This document shows, piece after piece, positions 23,701 to 37,696 of a stretch of 64,000 nucleotides of DNA (position 1 is its first letter; every line of letters begins with the position of its first letter). The stretch comes from Amphiura filiformis (taxonomy: Eukaryota; Echinodermata; Ophiuroidea; Amphilepidida; Amphiuridae): NCBI RefSeq assembly GCF_039555335.1, contig NC_092628.1:94685782-94749781 (forward strand). The letters are read 5' to 3'. Both the position numbers and the translations under genes were made by a program. The notes under the pieces were generated by a model. That model was not told the origin of the DNA. It did not search any database and was given only the letters and a program-made list of their open reading frames with translations.

Positions 23701-24069
23701 TGTTCACTTTAAATCACTCAAAATCAGCTCATATGAATTCGACAAGTGTCTTCAATGATAAGATGCAGAAAAAACCGGACATTTAATCTCAAAAGCAATT
23801 CTCTGTGGCGGATGAAGACAACTTCCGATTTTGAAATGTGAGTGGTGAATTTAGTATATTTTAGGCCATATTTTTTGCACCGCGAAATAGCGAAAAAAGT
23901 CAACGGTCATCGATATATGCCGACAAAAGTTTTGGAATCTACAGAAACAGAGCTTTAATTTGATACCAAATTTATTTTGCCAAGTATTGCAGGGACGCCA
24001 GGAATGGCGCTCGAAGTAGGCCGAAATCACACGTTATCCTATGGGACGCTTATTTAGTGTTGCGCCCCC
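20716..24069. repeat. C/D block 1: C D C D D C
   Basis: C (469 bp) starts GGGGCGCAACACTAAATCAC and ends ATTTAGTGTTGCGCCCC. D (647 bp) starts TTGTAACGGCCGTCATTATG and ends AAATCCTTATAA. TTAA is present on both sides of the block (20712-20715 and 24070-24073) and once at the block-free B/A junction (19379-19382), so it is the target duplication. The second C (21841) has a damaged left end (GGGCTCGCACCCCTAAATC). D2 runs straight into D3 at 22945 without C. Confidence 0.85.
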
Positions 24070-24074
24070 TTAAA

Positions 24075-24543
24075 GGGTACATGCCACAAAATAGCTTTCC
24101 ATAGACTTTACGTGCAAAATAGGGGTCACGTTTTAGGCTATAAGTCGAGTTACGTCTTACTTTGAAATATATATTTGATATCATCTTAATCAGAACAAAA
24201 TTCTGCATAACATATCTGAAAATGACACCATATTTTAGGTCTACTTTTTGAGAAAAATAGCGCTATATAAAAGACCTGATTTTCCCTTGTTTACGTCCGA
24301 CTGCTAACCGCGTTTTGACCTCGTGTGTTCATGCGCTCATCATCGTAAACATCACTCAAATTTTCGCGTTTTCTGTTCAAATTAGTAGAGATCACATTCA
24401 CAAGTTCTAGCAAAACACGATTTGCAACACTAAAATTGTTAATATTGTACCGATTTTGCACATTTTTATGCAAAGTTGGGACTATAGTCGTGAAAAACTT
24501 TATCCGGAAACCGCTTCACACGCGGATTTAGTGGCATGCACCC
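24075..24543. mobile_element. Module A, copy 3
   Basis: Follows C/D block 1 after TTAA plus A. It has two small differences from copy 1 (ATAAAAGACCTG near 24270 and TTTATCCGG near 24500). Confidence 0.8.
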
Positions 24544-25409
24544 TTGAAGAGGCTAAAACATCGTTTTTAGGCCTTGAAAATGATTTTGTTATCTTTTTCA
24601 CTACATTTTGAATTAATTGTAAGAAATGTTGGGTTATTTTCTTTCATACTTTAGACAGGGTGTCGATTTCAAGCACAAGCATGATAGCCGACAATTGCCA
24701 TTTTTCGTCATTTTGATGCACATGAATGCACAATGGTTGCTGATTTGCTATTTTCATGAAGATATTAATTGATGTTAAGAGTAAACGTTCTTTAAACATC
24801 TTTTACAAGTGCATAACTTCAAAATTAAAACATTCTCAGTACCTGCAGAATATTTAAAAAGACAAGAAATGTCAATCAAGTAGGCCTACCCCCCCTTCAG
24901 CGTCACTTTTAACCCGTTTTGTCCAAAAAGCAAATGTAATGAATGGCTATTTGAAATTAAATATTAATATAAATTAAACTTTGAATGTTATAACAATTTA
25001 AAATACTGGACAGTGGTATAAATAAAGCAAACTAGAAACTTAAATATCTTAAATCTAATATTTTATGTAATTTTATTAAAATTGAAGGCCAAAACTTGAG
25101 TTTAAATGACAAAAAATTGGTTAAAAAATAACAATGAAATTGAAAAACTTCTTTGTAATTTAAACACCAATAAAAATGTTTTCAATATTTTGAAACTCTT
25201 CTTTATTCATATCAAAAGGTTTCAAACTTCTACCAAAATCGGAACTTTTATTAAATTGGAAATAAAAGCAGGCCTATTCGCGGCAAACGCACATACAGCG
25301 AAAAACCTGGCGGCGTCCATGAACGCGCTTGTTGATGTCACTCCTCTTTTCTTCGCGTGCATTTTAAATAGATAAAGACGCGCGGAAAACGCATGGAATT
25401 GCTCCTTAA
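24544..25409. repeat. Module B, copy 3
   Basis: Same termini as the other B copies, ending in TTAA at 25406-25409, where the second and larger C/D block begins. Confidence 0.75.
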
Positions 25410-28400
25410 GGGGCGCAACACTAAATCACTACGCATTTTATGTAAGAACGAAATTCGGCTAATATAGTCCATAGTGAATATGAGATTGTAGCGACCATAT
25501 CTACCGACATGTTCACTTTAAATCACTCAAAATCAGCTCATATGAATTCGACAAGTGTCTTCAATGATAAGATGCAGAAAAAACCGGACATTTAATCTCA
25601 AAAGCAATTCTCTGTGGCGGATGAAGACAACTTCCGATTTTGAAATGTGAGTGGTGAATTTAGTATATTTTTAGGCCATATTTTTTGCACCGCGAAATAG
25701 CGAAAAAAGTCAACGGTCATCGATATATGCCGACAAAAGTTTTGGAATCTACAGAAACAGAGCTTTAATTTGATACCAAATTTATTTTGCCAAGTATTGC
25801 AGGGACGCCAGGAATGGCGCTCGAAGTAGGCCGAAATCACACGTTATCCTATGGGACGCTTATTTAGTGTTGCGCCCCTTGTAACGGCCGTCATTATGAA
25901 CGCGTTCCTTTTACATTCTTCGCGCAAAATAAGAGACGCGCTTCACAAAATGTGTTCTATTTCCATCATGATGATAAACAAAGATTACAAAAAGTCATCC
26001 TCATGAAAAATTATTGGAAAAAACACTTTATTGGCCGAGTAGGCGCCTTCAAAGTCTAGAAATGTGTCCAAAAATCCTCGAAAGGCTCATAAATGGATTT
26101 TAAGGTTAATAGACATTGTTAATCTGCATGAAGCCGTTTTGCTGAATATTCAGTAGGCCTACGCTAAAAGATCGCAATTGTTACCGCTGGAACGGGGGGG
26201 ATATTTATACTTGAGACTCAATAATAAATGATTTCCAAAAGAAAATGGCAACACTGATAATCTAGAAAAGAAATTAATCTTGGTTCAAAGACGTGCTCAA
26301 ATTGTCGTCTGTCACTAATTTTGTGAGTTTTGTATAAACTTTCGCATATTGGAGGAAAAGTCGAAATATTCGATTTTCGGCATTTCGGCACTGATCTTTA
26401 AAACATCATTTCTCGTGAACGGAATGTCGCAGAGACATGAAATCTTCGGTGTTGAGCTTCAAATTTTCTCTAGTTTACTTAATGAGTAATAAATGTGGAT
26501 TTTGAAAACTTTTAAATCCTTATAAGGGGCGCAACACTAAATCACTACGCATTTTATGTAAGAACGAAATTCGGCTAATATAGTCCATAGTGAATATGAG
26601 ATTGTAGCGACCATATCTACCGACATGTTCACTTTAAATCACTCAAAATCAGCTCATATGAATTCGACAAGTGTCTTCAATGATAAGATGCAGAAAACCG
26701 GACATTTAATCTCAAAAGCAATTCTCTGTGGCGGATGAAGACAACTTCCGATTTTGAAATGTGAGTGGTGAATTTAGTATATTTTAGGCCATATTTTTGC
26801 ACCGCGAAATAGCGAAAAAAAGTCAACGGTCATCGATATATGCCGACAAAAGTTTTGGAATCTACAGAAACAGAGCTTTAATTTGATACCAAATTTATTT
26901 TGCCAAGTATTGCAGGGACGCCAGGAATGGCGCTCGAAGTAGGCCGAAATCACACGTTATCCTATGGGACGCTTATTTAGTGTTGCGCCCCTTGTAACGG
27001 CCGTCATTATGAACGCGTTCCTTTTACATTCTTCGCGCAAAATAAGAGACGCGCTTCACAAAATGTGTTCTATTTCCATCATGATGATAAACAAAGATTA
27101 CAAAAAGTCATCCTCATGAAAAATTATTGGAAAAAACACTTTATTGGCCGAGTAGGCGCCTTCAAAGTCTAGAAATGTGTCCAAAAATCCTCAAAAAGGC
27201 TCATAAATGGATTTTAAGGTTAATAGACATTGTTAATCTGCATGAAGCCGTTTTGCTGAATATTCAGTAGGCCTACGCTAAAAGATCGCAATTGTTACCA
27301 CTGGAACGGGGGGATATTTATACTTGAGACTCAATAATAAATGATTTCCAAAAGAAAATGGCAACACTGATAATCTAGAAAAGAAATTAATCTTGGTTCA
27401 AAGACGTGCTCAAATTGTCGTCTGTCACTAATTTTGTGAGTTTTGTATAAACTTTCGCATATTGGAGGAAAAGTCGAAATATTCGATTTTCGGCATTTCG
27501 GCACTGATCTTTAAAACATCATTTCTCGTGAACGGAATGTCGCAGAGACATGAAATCTTCGGTGTTGAGCTTCAAATTTTCTCTAGTTTACTTAATGAGT
27601 AATAAATGTGGATTTTGAAAACTTTTAAATCCTTATAAGGGGGCGCAACACTAAATCACTACGCATTTTATGTAAGAACGAAATTCGGCTAATATAGTCC
27701 ATAGTGAATATGAGATTGTAGCGACCATATCTACCGACATGTTCACTTTAAATCACTCAAAATCAGCTCATATGAATTCGACAAGTGTCTTCAATGAGAA
27801 CGGGCAGAAACACCGGACATTTAATCTCAAAAGCAATTCTCTGTGGCGGATGAAGACAACTTCCGATTTTGAAATGTGAGTGGTGAATTTAGTATATTTT
27901 TAGGCCATATTTTTTGCACCGCGAAATAGCGAAAAAAGTCAACGGTCATCGATATATGCCGACAAAAGTTTTGGAATCTACAGAAACAGAGCTTTAATTT
28001 GATACCAAATTTATTTTGCCAAGTATTGCAGGGACGCCAGGAATGGCGCTCGAAGTAGGCCGAAATCACACGTTATCCTATGGGACGCTTATTTAGTGTT
28101 GCGCCCCCCTTGTAACGGCCGTCATTATGAACGCGTTCCTTTTACATTCTTCGCGCAAAATAAGAGACGCGCTTCACAAAATGTGTTCTATTTCCATCAT
28201 GATGATAAACAAAGATTACAAAAAGTCATCCTCATGAAAATTATTGGAAAAAACACTTTATTGGCCGAGTAGGCGCCTTCAAAGTCTAGAAATGTGTCCA
28301 AAAATCCTCAAAAAGGCTCATAAATGGATTTTAAGGTTAATAGACATTGTTAATCTGCATGAAGCCGTTTTGCTGAATATTCAGTAGGCCTACGCTAAAA

Positions 28401-31400
28401 GATCGCAATTGTTACCACTGGAACGGGGGGGATATTTATACTTGAGACTCAATAATAAATGATTTCCAAAAGAAAATGGCAACACTGATAATCTAGAAAA
28501 GAAATTAATCTTGGTTCAAAGACGTGCTCAAATTGTCGTCTGTCACTAATTTTGTGAGTTTTGTATAAACTTTCGCATATTGGAGGAAAAGTCGAAATAT
28601 TCGATTTTCGGCATTTCGGCACTGATCTTTAAAACATCATTTCTCGTGAACGGAATGTCGCAGAGACATGAAATCTTCGGTGTTGAGCTTCAAATTTTCT
28701 CTAGTTTACTTAATGAGTAATAAATGTGGATTTTGAAAACTTTTAAATCCTTATAAGGGGCGCAACACTAAATCACTACGCATTTTATGTAAGAACGAAA
28801 TTCGGCTAATATAGTCCATAGTGAATATGAGATTGTAGCGACCATATCTACCGACATGTTCACTTTAAATCACTCAAAATCAGCTCATATGAATTCGACA
28901 AGTGTCTTCAATGATAAGATGCAGAAAAAACCGGACATTTAATCTCAAAAGCAATTCTCTGTGGCGGATGAAGACAACTTCCGATTTTGAAATGTGAGTG
29001 GTGAATTTAGTATATTTTAGGCCATATTTTTGCACCGCGAAATAGCGAAAAAGTCAACGGTCATCGATATATGCCGACAAAAGTTTTGGAATCTACAGAA
29101 ACAGAGCTTTAATTTGATACCAAATTTATTTTGCCAAGTATTGCAGGGACGCCAGGAATGGCGCTCGAAGTAGGCCGAAATCACACGTTATCCTATGGGA
29201 CGCTTATTTAGTGTTGCGCCCCCTTGTAACGGCCGTCATTATGAACGCGTTCCTTTTACATTCTTCGCGCAAAATAAGAGACGCGCTTCACAAAATGTGT
29301 TCTATTTCCATCATGATGATAAACAAAGATTACAAAAAGTCATCCTCATGAAAAATTATTGGAAAAAACACTTTATTGGCCGAGTAGGCGCCTTCAAAGT
29401 CTAGAAATGTGTCCAAAAATCCTCAAAAAGGCTCATAAATGGATTTTAAGGTTAATAGACATTGTTAATCTGCATGAAGCCGTTTTGCTGAATATTCAGT
29501 AGGCCTACGCTAAAAGATCGCAATTGTTACCACTGGAACGGGGGGGGGGGGGTATTTATACTTGAGACTCAATAATAAATGATTTCCAAAAGAAAATGGC
29601 AACACTGATAATCTAGAAAAGAAATTAATCTTGGTTCAAAGACGTGCTCAAATTGTCGTCTGTCACTAATTTTGTGAGTTTTGTATAAACTTTCGCATAT
29701 TGGAGGAAAAGTCGAAATATTCGATTTTCGGCATTTCGGCACTGATCTTTAAAACATCATTTCTCGTGAACGGAATGTCGCAGAGACATGAAATCTTCGG
29801 TGTTGAGCTTCAAATTTTCTCTAGTTTACTTAATGAGTAATAAATGTGGATTTTGAAAACTTTTAAATCCTTATAAGGGGCGCAACACTAAATCACTACG
29901 CATTTTATGTAAGAACGAAATTCGGCTAATATAGTCCATAGTGAATATGAGATTGTAGCGACCATATCTACCGACATGTTCACTTTAAATCACTCAAAAT
30001 CAGCTCATATGAATTCGACAAGTGTCTTCAATGATAAGATGCAGAAAAAACCGGACATTTAATCTCAAAAGCAATTCTCTGTGGCGGATGAAGACAACTT
30101 CCGATTTTGAAATGTGAGTGGTGAATTTAGTATATTTTTAGGCCATATTTTTTGCACCGCGAAATAGCGAAAAAAGTCAACGGTCATCGATATATGCCGA
30201 CAAAAGTTTTGGAATCTACAGAAACAGAGCTTTAATTTGATACCAAATTTATTTTGCCAAGTATTGCAGGGACGCCAGGAATGGCGCTCGAAGTAGGCCG
30301 AAATCACACGTTATCCTATGGGACGCTTATTTAGTGTTGCGCCCCCTTGTAACGGCCGTCATTATGAACGCGTTCCTTTTACATTCTTCGCGCAAAATAA
30401 GAGACGCGCTTCACAAAATGTGTTCTATTTCCATCATGATGATAAACAAAGATTACAAAAAGTCATCCTCATGAAAAATTATTGGAAAAAACACTTTATT
30501 GGCCGAGTAGGCGCCTTCAAAGTCTAGAAATGTGTCCAAAAATCCTCAAAAAGGCTCATAAATGGATTTTAAGGTTAATAGACATTGTTAATCTGCATGA
30601 AGCCGTTTTGCTGAATATTCAGTAGGCCTACGCTAAAAGATCGCAATTGTTACCACTGGAACGGGGGGGGGGGGGTATTTATACTTGAGACTCAATAATA
30701 AATGATTTCCAAAAGAAAATGGCAACACTGATAATCTAGAAAAGAAATTAATCTTGGTTCAAAGACGTGCTCAAATTGTCGTCTGTCACTAATTTTGTGA
30801 GTTTTGTATAAACTTTCGCATATTGGAGGAAAAGTCGAAATATTCGATTTTCGGCATTTCGGCACTGATCTTTAAAACATCATTTCTCGTGAACGGAATG
30901 TCGCAGAGACATGAAATCTTCGGTGTTGAGCTTCAAATTTTCTCTAGTTTACTTAATGAGTAATAAATGTGGATTTTGAAAACTTTTAAATCCTTATCAG
31001 GGGGCGCAACACTAAATCACTACGCATTTTATGTAAGAACGAAATTCGGCTAATATAGTCCATAGTGAATATGAGATTGTAGCGACCATATCTACCGACA
31101 TGTTCACTTTAAATCACTCAAAATCAGCTCATATGAATTCGACAAGTGTCTTCAATGATAAGATGCAGAAAAAACCGGACATTTAATCTCAAAAGCAATT
31201 CTCTGTGGCGGATGAAGACAACTTCCGATTTTGAAATGTGAGTGGTGAATTTAGTATATTTTTACGACATATTTTTTGCACCGCGAAATAGCGAAAAAAG
31301 TCAACGGTCATCGATATATGCCGACAAAAGTTTTGGAATCTACAGAAACAGAGCTTTAATTTGATACCAAATTTATTTTACCAGTATTGCAGGGACGCCA

Positions 31401-34400
31401 GGAATGGCGCTCGAAGTAGGCCGAAATCACACGTTATCCTATGGGACGCTTATTTAGTGTTGCGCCCCCCTTGTAACGGCCGTCATTATGAACGCGTTCC
31501 TTTTACATTCTTCGCGCAAAATAAGAGACGCGCTTCACAAAATGTGTTCTATTTCCATCATGATGATAAACAAAGATTACAAAAGTCATCCTCATGAAAA
31601 ATTATTGGAAAAAACACTTTATTGGCCGAGTAGGCGCCTTCAAAGTCTAGAAATGTGTCCAAAATCCTCAAAAGGCTCATAAATGGATTTTAAGGTTAAT
31701 AGACATTGTTAATCTGCATGAAGCCGTTTTGCTGAATATTCAGTAGGCCTACGCTAAAAGATCGCAATTGTTACCACTGGAACGGGGGGATATTTATACT
31801 TGAGACTCAATAATAAATGATTTCCAAAAGAAAATGGCAACACTGATAATCTAGAAAAGAAATTAATCTTGGTTCAAAGACGTGCTCAAATTGTCGTCTG
31901 TCACTAATTTTGTGAGTTTTGTATAAACTTTCGCATATTGGAGGAAAAGTCGAAATATTCGATTTTCGGCATTTCGGCACTGATCTTTAAAACATCATTT
32001 CTCGTGAACGGAATGTCGCAGAGACATGAAATCTTCGGTGTTGAGCTTCAAATTTTCTCTAGTTTACTTAATGAGTAATAAATGTGGATTTTGAAAACTT
32101 TTAAATCCTTATAAGGGGGCGCAACACTAAATCACTACGCATTTTATGTAAGAACGAAATTCGGCTAATATAGTCCATAGTGAATATGAGATTGTAGCGA
32201 CCATATCTACCGACATGTTCACTTTAAATCACTCAAAATCAGCTCATATGAATTCGACAAGTGTCTTCAATGATAAGATGCAGAAAAAACCGGACATTTA
32301 ATCTCAAAAGCAATTCTCTGTGGCGGATGAAGACAACTTCCGATTTTGAAATGTGAGTGGTGAATTTAGTATATTTTTAGGCCATATTTTTTGCACCGCG
32401 AAATAGCGAAAAAAAGTCAACGGTCATCGATATATGCCGACAAAAGTTTTGGAATCTACAGAAACAGAGCTTTAATTTGATACCAAATTTATTTTGCCAA
32501 GTATTGCAGGGACGCCAGGAATGGCGCTCGAAGTAGGCCGAAATCACACGTTATCCTATGGGACGCTTATTTAGTGTTGCGCCCCCTTGTAACGGCCGTC
32601 ATTATGAACGCGTTCCTTTTACATTCTTCGCGCAAAATAAGAGACGCGCTTCACAAAATGTGTTCTATTTCCATCATGATGATAAACAAAGATTACAAAA
32701 AGTCATCCTCATGAAAAATTATTGGAAAAAACACTTTATTGGCCGAGTAGGCGCCTTCAAAGTCTAGAAATGTGTCCAAAAATCCTCAAAAAGGCTCATA
32801 AATGGATTTTAAGGTTAATAGACATTGTTAATCTGCATGAAGCCGTTTTGCTGAATATTCAGTAGGCCTACGCTAAAAGATCGCAATTGTTACCACTGGA
32901 ACGGGGGGATATTTATACTTGAGACTCAATAATAAATGATTTCCAAAAGAAAATGGCAACACTGATAATCTAGAAAAGAAATTAATCTTGGTTCAAAGAC
33001 GTGCTCAAATTGTCGTCTGTCACTAATTTTGTGAGTTTTGTATAAACTTTCGCATATTGGAGGAAAAGTCGAAATATTCGATTTTCGGCATTTCGGCACT
33101 GATCTTTAAAACATCATTTCTCGTGAACGGAATGTCGCAGAGACATGAAATCTTCGGTGTTGAGCTTCAAATTTTCTCTAGTTTACTTAATGAGTAATAA
33201 ATGTGGATTTTGAAAACTTTTAAATCCTTATAACGGCCGTCATTATGAACGCGTTCCTTTTACATTCTTCGCGCAAAATAAGAGACGCGCTTCACAAAAT
33301 GTGTTCTATTTCCATCATGATGATAAACAAAGATTACAAAAAGTCATCCTCATGAAAAATTATTGGAAAAAACACTTTATTGGCCGAGTAGGCGCCTTCA
33401 AAGTCTAGAAATGTGTCCAAAAATCCTCAAAAAGGCTCATAAATGGATTTTAAGGTTAATAGACATTGTTAATCTGCATGAAGCCGTTTTGCTGAATATT
33501 CAGTAGGCCTACGCTAAAAGATCGCAATTGTTACCACTGGAACGGGGGGGATATTTATACTTGAGACTCAATAATAAATGATTTCCAAAAGAAAATGGCA
33601 ACACTGATAATCTAGAAAAGAAATTAATCTTGGTTCAAAGACGTGCTCAAATTGTCGTCTGTCACTAATTTTGTGAGTTTTGTATAAACTTTCGCATATT
33701 GGAGGAAAAGTCGAAATATTCGATTTTCGGCATTTCGGCACTGATCTTTAAAACATCATTTCTCGTGAACGGAATGTCGCAGAGACATGAAATCTTCGGT
33801 GTTGAGCTTCAAATTTTCTCTAGTTTACTTAATGAGTAATAAATGTGGATTTTGAAAACTTTTAAATCCTTATAAGGGGCGCAACACTAAATCACTACGC
33901 ATTTTATGTAAGAACGAAATTCGGCTAATATAGTCCATAGTGAATATGAGATTGTAGCGACCATATCTACCGACATGTTCACTTTAAATCACTCAAAATC
34001 AGCTCATATGAATTCGACAAGTGTCTTCAATGATAAGATGCAGAAAAAACCGGACATTTAATCTCAAAAGCAATTCTCTGTGGCGGATGAAGACAACTTC
34101 CGATTTTGAAATGTGAGTGGTGAATTTAGTATATTTTTAGGCCATATTTTTGCACCGCGAAATAGCGAAAAAAGTCAACGGTCATCGATATATGCCGACA
34201 AAAGTTTTGGAATCTACAGAAACAGAGCTTTAATTTGATACCAAATTTATTTTGCCAAGTATTGCAGGGACGCCAGGAATGGCGCTCGAAGTAGGCCGAA
34301 ATCACACGTTATCCTATGGGACGCTTATTTAGTGTTGCGCCCCCTTGTAACGGCCGTCATTATGAACGCGTTCCTTTTACATTCTTCGCGCAAAATAAGA

Positions 34401-37400
34401 GACGCGCTTCACAAAATGTGTTCTATTTCCATCATGATGATAAACAAAGATTACAAAAAGTCATCCTCATGAAAAATTATTGGAAAAAACACTTTATTGG
34501 CCGAGTAGGCGCCTTCAAAGTCTAGAAATGTGTCCAAAATCCTCAAAAAGGCTCATAAATGGATTTTAAGGTTAATAGACATTGTTAATCTGCATGAAGC
34601 CGTTTTGCTGAATATTCAGTAGGCCTACGCTAAAAGATCGCAATTGTTACCACTGGAACGGGGGGATATTTATACTTGAGACTCAATAATAAATGATTTC
34701 CAAAAGAAAATGGCAACACTGATAATCTAGAAAAGAAATTAATCTTGGTTCAAAGACGTGCTCAAATTGTCGTCTGTCACTAATTTTGTGAGTTTTGTAT
34801 AAACTTTCGCATATTGGAGGAAAAGTCGAAATATTCGATTTTCGGCATTTCGGCACTGATCTTTAAAACATCATTTCTCGTGAACGGAATGTCGCAGAGA
34901 CATGAAATCTTCGGTGTTGAGCTTCAAATTTTCTCTAGTTTACTTAATGAGTAATAAATGTGGATTTTGAAAACTTTTAAATCCTTATAAGGGGGCGCAA
35001 CACTAAATCACTACGCATTTTATGTAAGAACGAAATTCGGCTAATATAGTCCATAGTGAGTATGAGATTGTAGCGACCATATCTACCGACATGTTCACTT
35101 TAAATCACTCAAAATCAGCTCATATGAATTCGACAAGTGTCTTCAATGATAAGATGCAGAAAAAACCGGACATTTAATCTCAAAAGCAATTCTCTGTGGC
35201 GGATGAAGACAACTTCCGATTTTGAAATGTGAGTGGTGAATTTAGTATATTTTTAGGCCATATTTTTTGCACCGCGAAATAGCGAAAAAAGTCAACGGTC
35301 ATCGATATATGCCGACAAAAGTTTTGGAATCTACAGAAACAGAGCTTTAATTTGATACCAAATTTATTTTGCCAAGTATTGCAGGGACGCCAGGAATGGC
35401 GCTCGAAGTAGGCCGAAATCACACGTTATCCTATGGGACGCTTATTTAGTGTTGCGCCCCCTTGTAACGGCCGTCATTATGAACGCGTTCCTTTTACATT
35501 CTTCGCGCAAAATAAGAGACGCGCTTCACAAAATGTGTTCTATTTCCATCATGATGATAAACAAAGATTACAAAAAGTCATCCTCATGAAAAATTATTGG
35601 AAAAAACACTTTATTGGCCGAGTAGGCGCCTTCAAAGTCTAGAAATGTGTCCAAAAATCCTCAAAAAAGGCTCATAAATGGATTTTAAGGTTAATAGACA
35701 TTGTTAATCTGCATGAAGCCGTTTTGCTGAATATTCAGTAGGCCTACGCTAAAAGATCGCAATTGTTACCACTGGAACGGGGGGGATATTTATACTTGAG
35801 ACTCAATAATAAATGATTTCCAAAAGAAAATGGCAACACTGATAATCTAGAAAAGAAATTAATCTTGGTTCAAAGACGTGCTCAAATTGTCGTCTGTCAC
35901 TAATTTTGTGAGTTTTGTATAAACTTTCGCATATTGGAGGAAAAGTCGAAATATTCGATTTTCGGCATTTCGGCACTGATCTTTAAAACATCATTTCTCG
36001 TGAACGGAATGTCGCAGAGACATGAAATCTTCGGTGTTGAGCTTCAAATTTTCTCTAGTTTACTTAATGAGTAATAAATGTGGATTTTGAAAACTTTTAA
36101 ATCCTTATAAGGGGGCGCAACACTAAATCACTACGCATTTTATGTAAGAACGAAATTCGGCTAATATAGTCCATAGTGAATATGAGATTGTAGCGACCAT
36201 ATCTACCGACATGTTCACTTTAAATCACTCAAAATCAGCTCATATGAATTCGACAAGTGTCTTCAATGATAAGATGCAGAATAAACCGGACATTTAATCT
36301 CAAAAGCAATTCTCTGTGGCGGATGAAGACAACTTCCGATTTTGAAATGTGAGTGGTGAATTTAGTATATTTTTAGGCCATATTTTTTGCACCGCGAAAT
36401 AGCGAAAAAAAGTCAACGGTCATCGATATATGCCGACAAAAGTTTTGGAATCTACAGAAACAGAGCTTTAATTTGATACCAAATTTATTTTGCCAAGTAT
36501 TGCAGGGACGCCAGGAATGGCGCTCGAAGTAGGCCGAAATCACACGTTATCCTATGGGACGCTTATTTAGTGTTGCGCCCCTTGTAACGGCCGTCATTAT
36601 GAACGCGTTCCTTTTACATTCTTCGCGCAAAATAAGAGACGCGCTTCACAAAATGTGTTCTATTTCCATCATGATGATAAACAAAGATTACAAAAAGTCA
36701 TCCTCATGAAAAATTATTGGAAAAAACACTTTATTGGCCGAGTAGGCGCCTTCAAAGTCTAGAAATGTGTCCAAAAATCCTCAAAAAGGCTCATAAATGG
36801 ATTTTAAGGTTAATAGACATTGTTAATCTGCATGAAGCCGTTTTGCTGAATATTCAGTAGGCCTACGCTAAAAGATCGCAATTGTTACCACTGGAACGGG
36901 GGGGATATTTATACTTGAGACTCAATAATAAATGATTTCCAAAAGAAAATGGCAACACTGATAATCTAGAAAAGAAATTAATCTTGGTTTAAAGACGTGC
37001 TCAAATTGTCGTCTGTCACTAATTTTGTGAGTTTTGTATAAACTTTCGCATATTGGAGGAAAAGTCGAAATATTCGATTTTCGGCATTTCGGCACTGATC
37101 TTTAAAACATCATTTCTCGTGAACGGAATGTCGCAGAGACATGAAATCTTCGGTGTTGAGCTTCAAATTTTCTCTAGTTTACTTAATGAGTAATAAATGT
37201 GGATTTTGAAAACTTTTAAATCCTTATAAGGGGCGCAACACTAAATCACTACGCATTTTATGTAAGAACGAAATTCGGCTAATATAGTCCATAGTGAATA
37301 TGAGATTGTAGCGACCATATCTACCGACATGTTCACTTTAAATCACTCAAAATCAGCTCATATGAATTCGACAAGTGTCTTCAATGATAAGATGCAGAAA

Positions 37401-37691
37401 AAACCGGACATTTAATCTCAAAAGCAATTCTCTGTGGCGGATGAAGACAACTTCCGATTTTGAAATGTGAGTGGTGAATTTAGTATATTTTTAGGCCATA
37501 TTTTTTGCACCGCGAAATAGCGAAAAAGTCAACGGTCATCGATATATGCCGACAAAAGTTTTGGAATCTACAGAAACAGAGCTTTAATTTGATACCAAAT
37601 TTATTTTGCCAAGTATTGCAGGGACGCCAGGAATGGCGCTCGAAGTAGGCCGAAATCACACGATGGGACGCTTATTTAGTGTTGCGCCCCC
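25410..37691. repeat. C/D block 2: eleven C and ten regular D units plus one D-D junction
   Basis: The regular period is about 1116-1122 bp (C 469 plus D 647). One D follows D directly at 33229. C and TTAA bound the block on both sides (25406-25409 and 37692-37695). Variants mark copies: the C at 27639 has a divergent patch (GAACGGGCAGAAACACC near 27797), the C at 31000 reads TTTACGACATA near 31262, and the last C lacks TTATCCT near 37663. The G-run in D ranges from 6 to 13 here and reaches 16 in block 1. Short open frames (80 codons in C on the minus strand, 69 across C/D) are broken in many copies and are not genes. Confidence 0.88.
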
Positions 37692-37696
37692 TTAAA

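Noticed and set aside
20403-37422. Recurrent short ORFs in modules B (about 90 aa), C (80 aa, minus strand) and across C/D (69 aa)
   Set aside because: Repetition alone makes them recur. Indels in homopolymers break them in many copies, start positions shift, and none shows a domain or signal.
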